Source of the DNA: Rhynochetos jubatus
Lineage: Eukaryota > Chordata > Aves > Eurypygiformes > Rhynochetidae
Direction: 5' to 3'
Length of the DNA stretch: 64,000 nt
Assembly (NCBI GenBank): GCA_027574665.1
Contig: CM050653.1
Span: forward strand, 14,282,664-14,346,663
Shown here in pieces: positions 61,042 through 64,000 of this stretch; position 1 is the first letter of the stretch, and the number at the start of each line of letters is the position of its first letter. Under the pieces are notes generated by a model. The model searched no databases and was not told where the DNA came from. It was given only the letters and a program-made list of their open reading frames with translations. A program made the translations under genes and the position numbers.

Positions 61042-64000
61042 GTTAATATATTCAGGATTTGCTACACCCTTTTTTACCTGCTGCAGGAGTAAACTACTAT
61101 TTTGGAATACCCTGTATGGTTTTTCCTGTCATAGCCTATGACAGTTAACTCAGAAATAGAGAGATACACCAAAGATTTCAGTGTCTTCCTAGCGATGACA
61201 TTGTAGTTTTTATTTGGAGCGCTAATGGTAACATATTGCCATATACAATACATAACTGTGTGGTCATTGCCCTCTATAGCGGCTAGAGCAATGTATTTCC
61301 CTCTTTCAGAGGACCTTTGTCATCTTCTGCATTGTAAAGACCCCCCCCTCTGGAGAAAAGGGCATTGCGAGGTGATGAATTTGGCATGGAAGAGACATCA
61401 CAGACCGAAGTTGCAATACTGGGATACTGCTAGAACACTCATTAATCTCATCTCATTATAACTGATTGAGATATTTCATATGCACCCCGCCTTGCAACCA
61501 TTTCCTGGACTATTTACTTTTAACACCTTGGTCCTTTCTGTGTGTACCTCCAGCACTCCCACTTCTTGCCTCATCAACCATGAACTCCTCACCTTTGCTT
61601 TCAAGAGCCTGCTTCTGCTGGTTCTCAAGGACTAGCAAAATGTTGTCCACATCTTAAATTCATAAACAAGCATTTTTATATTTCAATTCCCTGACAGTGG
61701 CTAGGCAGCTGGTGCCCGGAGATCACTGCAACACATGCAGCTCTGCATTGTCTCACTGTTTCTTTGTGCTTCCTCTGGTTGCAATGGACCCATCAGTTGT
61801 GTCTGTCTTGTACTTAAAAGCTGTGAGTAGTGTAAGTGAACAATTTTCTTCCTTCTGAGTCTTTGCAGAGCATGTAGTACAGTTGGGTCAAGGACCACTT
61901 CTAGTGCAATAGTAACATACAACTAAGAGGTAATAGATAAATATTTGCTCTCAAGAAACAATAAATTTAATATTTATTGCCTATCCTTTTCTGTAAAAAT
62001 GATTAAAAGTACTTAAGTCAATAAGACTCACTTTGAATATTTGCTATTAGAATTTAAAAAGTGGTAGGGCTGTCATTTATTTGCCGACTTTCCCCTGAAT
62101 AAAAAAATTACTGCTTGTTACGAACATTTCAGTGAATCCAGCCAATTGTTAATTCATAGTGTTGTCTAGTTTTGAATAGATTTATGTACAGAAATGCTTA
62201 AAAAATGGAAGAAAATGTGCAGAAATATTGCCCATAAAGTCTTTCTTTGCACATCATTGTGTCCTCTATGGGGGATGTGTAGCGTAGTCTGGTACTCAGT
62301 GATTTATTGCTGTTCATTTAAATGACACTTGCTGCATTCTGAAGGACTTTCTGTCTGACATATAACAGTTCTAGTCCTTAAATACATGCACATTCACACA
62401 CAAAAGCGCATTGAACAAGACAGATGTATTAACATTTGTTAGCAGGTCAAACTAAAACATTATCAAGGATGCAGTGTTCTCTTTGACCTGCTAACACTTA
62501 AGCAAGCTGCAACAGCCCTGTATAATACAGATTGTAATATGCTTTGCTTAACCTTTGTTAACTAACACATGAAGGAACAGCTTTTCCTTTTAGTGAGGAC
62601 AAAGCATGGTATTTCAAAAGGGCTTATGTGAGTTGAGAGTAAGGCTCTGTACACAGTTAAATCCTACATTTGACTGCTGAACCCATTCTTTCCCCTTTCT
62701 ACACAAATCCATGTGGTAACAAAAACAAAACAGGAATAAAAAAAAAAATGGCTGAATTGAAACTATGAATTATTTTCCATACCAAAACCAAAAGATTAAG
62801 ACATCTTTTCCTATTTGTACAGATGTCCCTAGGAGTCAAAAATGAAACATCTAAATGCCCTTGTCAGGAAAGACCAAGGAAATTAAGGACTAGGTTCACA
62901 AATCTATTGCAAGATAAGCTGCACTGGCTTATCCAATACTTCAATCACTGGCGCCCATCCTATAATGTCTAAACTACAGTTCTTGCCTCTGCTTCTGGGG
63001 TCAAAGGTCAGACTTTTCTGACAGTCCTCAGCAGAGCATGCCCTCACCAGAGTCCTGTAGAGTACCCCAGGGTACTTCTCAGAGTACTTCAAAGGCCCAA
63101 GTAAACACCCTCAACACTGCACTGGAGTGTAACTCCTCTCATGGTTGTGTTTCAGGGGTCATTTAAGCACACCGCAAACTGCAGCTGCTTCTGCTGCAGC
63201 GATTGTCAGACCTCTACCCCGTAAGAACAAAGTCATCCATTTGGAGGAAAAATTTGCTCAGACACACTCTGTCCAACACAGGTCCCTTCCATCCTGATTC
63301 AGTAGCCCAGTCACCACCCTTATAACTTCTTCTAAGCCTTTTGAGCCTACTAAGCCTTTTCACTGTGGTCTGTGATTGCACTTAACCTTTGTATAGGAAA
63401 TACAAAGAGAGTGGGGTAAGGAAAGAGTACTGCCAGACACAGTCTGTCCCTAACAAAAATATCACTGAAAACAAAGTTAACTTCACCTTTCCAGCATTGT
63501 TCCTGTATTTTCAGGAAACAGAGTTTTTTCTCAAAGGCTGCAAAAGTGAGTGGCAAGTGTGAGAGTTATATGAATCTGTGATAACAATTTATTAAGTGAT
63601 TGATACTGTATACACAAAAAAGTTAATCCTTACTGCAATGTTGAGAAAGCTGTTCTTCCAAAATTTCTAATTATGTCTACTTTAACAGCACAAAACCCAG
63701 TACAATTCATAAACAAACTTTAATTTTCAATCAGCTTAACCACAAGCAGGGTGATCTCACGTTTCTTCTTCACTTATCTGTTTTTCCTATGATCTCAGAT
63801 AGAGTCATGTTCTCCAAGCCCACAGCTGCTTTAAAGAAACATTTCAGTTAGGATAAAGTATGTGGCTGACTTTTTCAAGACCATCTGAAAAAGCCAACCT
63901 GGCTTAGACAACCTGGCAATTAAGTCCAGGACTAGAGCAATTAATGACTCCTCATCCTGCTTCATCAGGAGGCCTTTGGGAAACCTTCTTAACATTCATG

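Larger units (their letters stand above)
59033..64000. other. Non-coding, no gene recognised
   Basis: About 5 kb of AT-rich DNA with a hairpin (60870-60896) and a TA microsatellite (61025-61041). Small frames (for example 61225-61461 and 62904-63092) have no recognisable domain. No RNA gene or transposon is recognised. Confidence 0.6.

Noticed and set aside
1..64000. CRISPR arrays, bacterial operons, tRNA or rRNA genes
   Set aside because: The sequence is vertebrate nuclear DNA; no regularly spaced direct-repeat array, tRNA cloverleaf motif or rRNA segment was seen.

Overview
This window looks like a gene desert or long intron from a bird nuclear genome. It is AT-rich, and I found no open reading frame that matches a host protein. 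The bird assignment rests on the repeats: many chicken-repeat-1 (CR1) LINE fragments, several ending in the ATTCTATG-type 3' tail, and three solo retroviral LTRs of families I recall as common in bird genomes, probably neoavian. All family names come from memory of consensus sequences, not from a database search. Coordinates of repeat edges are good to a few bases for the LTRs (5-bp target duplications are visible) and to about 10-50 bases for the others.

Layout. 0-20 kb: mostly unassigned non-coding DNA with one large antisense CR1 3' fragment (2037-2851), a small one (10104-10212), a MIR-like SINE relic (14935-15110), a foldback repeat (16577-16635) and a sense CR1 tail (17554-17813). 20.8-23.0 kb: a heavily decayed, older CR1/L3-like LINE lying antisense, with reverse-transcriptase and further upstream pieces in collinear order. 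23-38 kb: two sense CR1 tails (26045-26368, 37715-38002), a roughly 106-bp palindromic repeat (27696-27801), a nested hairpin cluster with three forkhead core motifs (30455-30541), and a solo LTR (32116-33064) flanked by GGTCA. 38-45 kb: repeat-poor sequence and then a second ancient antisense CR1 (43050-44010). 45-48.5 kb: a cluster with a longer LTR of the same family (45144-46267) and a mosaic CR1. The mosaic has a 5' end (esterase-type ORF1 plus the start of ORF2), an inverted middle piece and a sense 3' tail. 48.5-64 kb: mostly unassigned sequence, with a tiny CR1 tip (55590-55642), a third solo LTR with perfect GAATG duplications (58258-59032) and a possible second MIR-like fragment.

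Nothing here forms an operon or pathway. The only former coding capacity is the broken ORF1/ORF2 of CR1 elements. The three LTRs are solo: no gag, pol or env lies between matched LTR pairs. Regulatory potential is limited to short palindromes, forkhead-type motifs and LTR promoters, all inferred from motifs alone.
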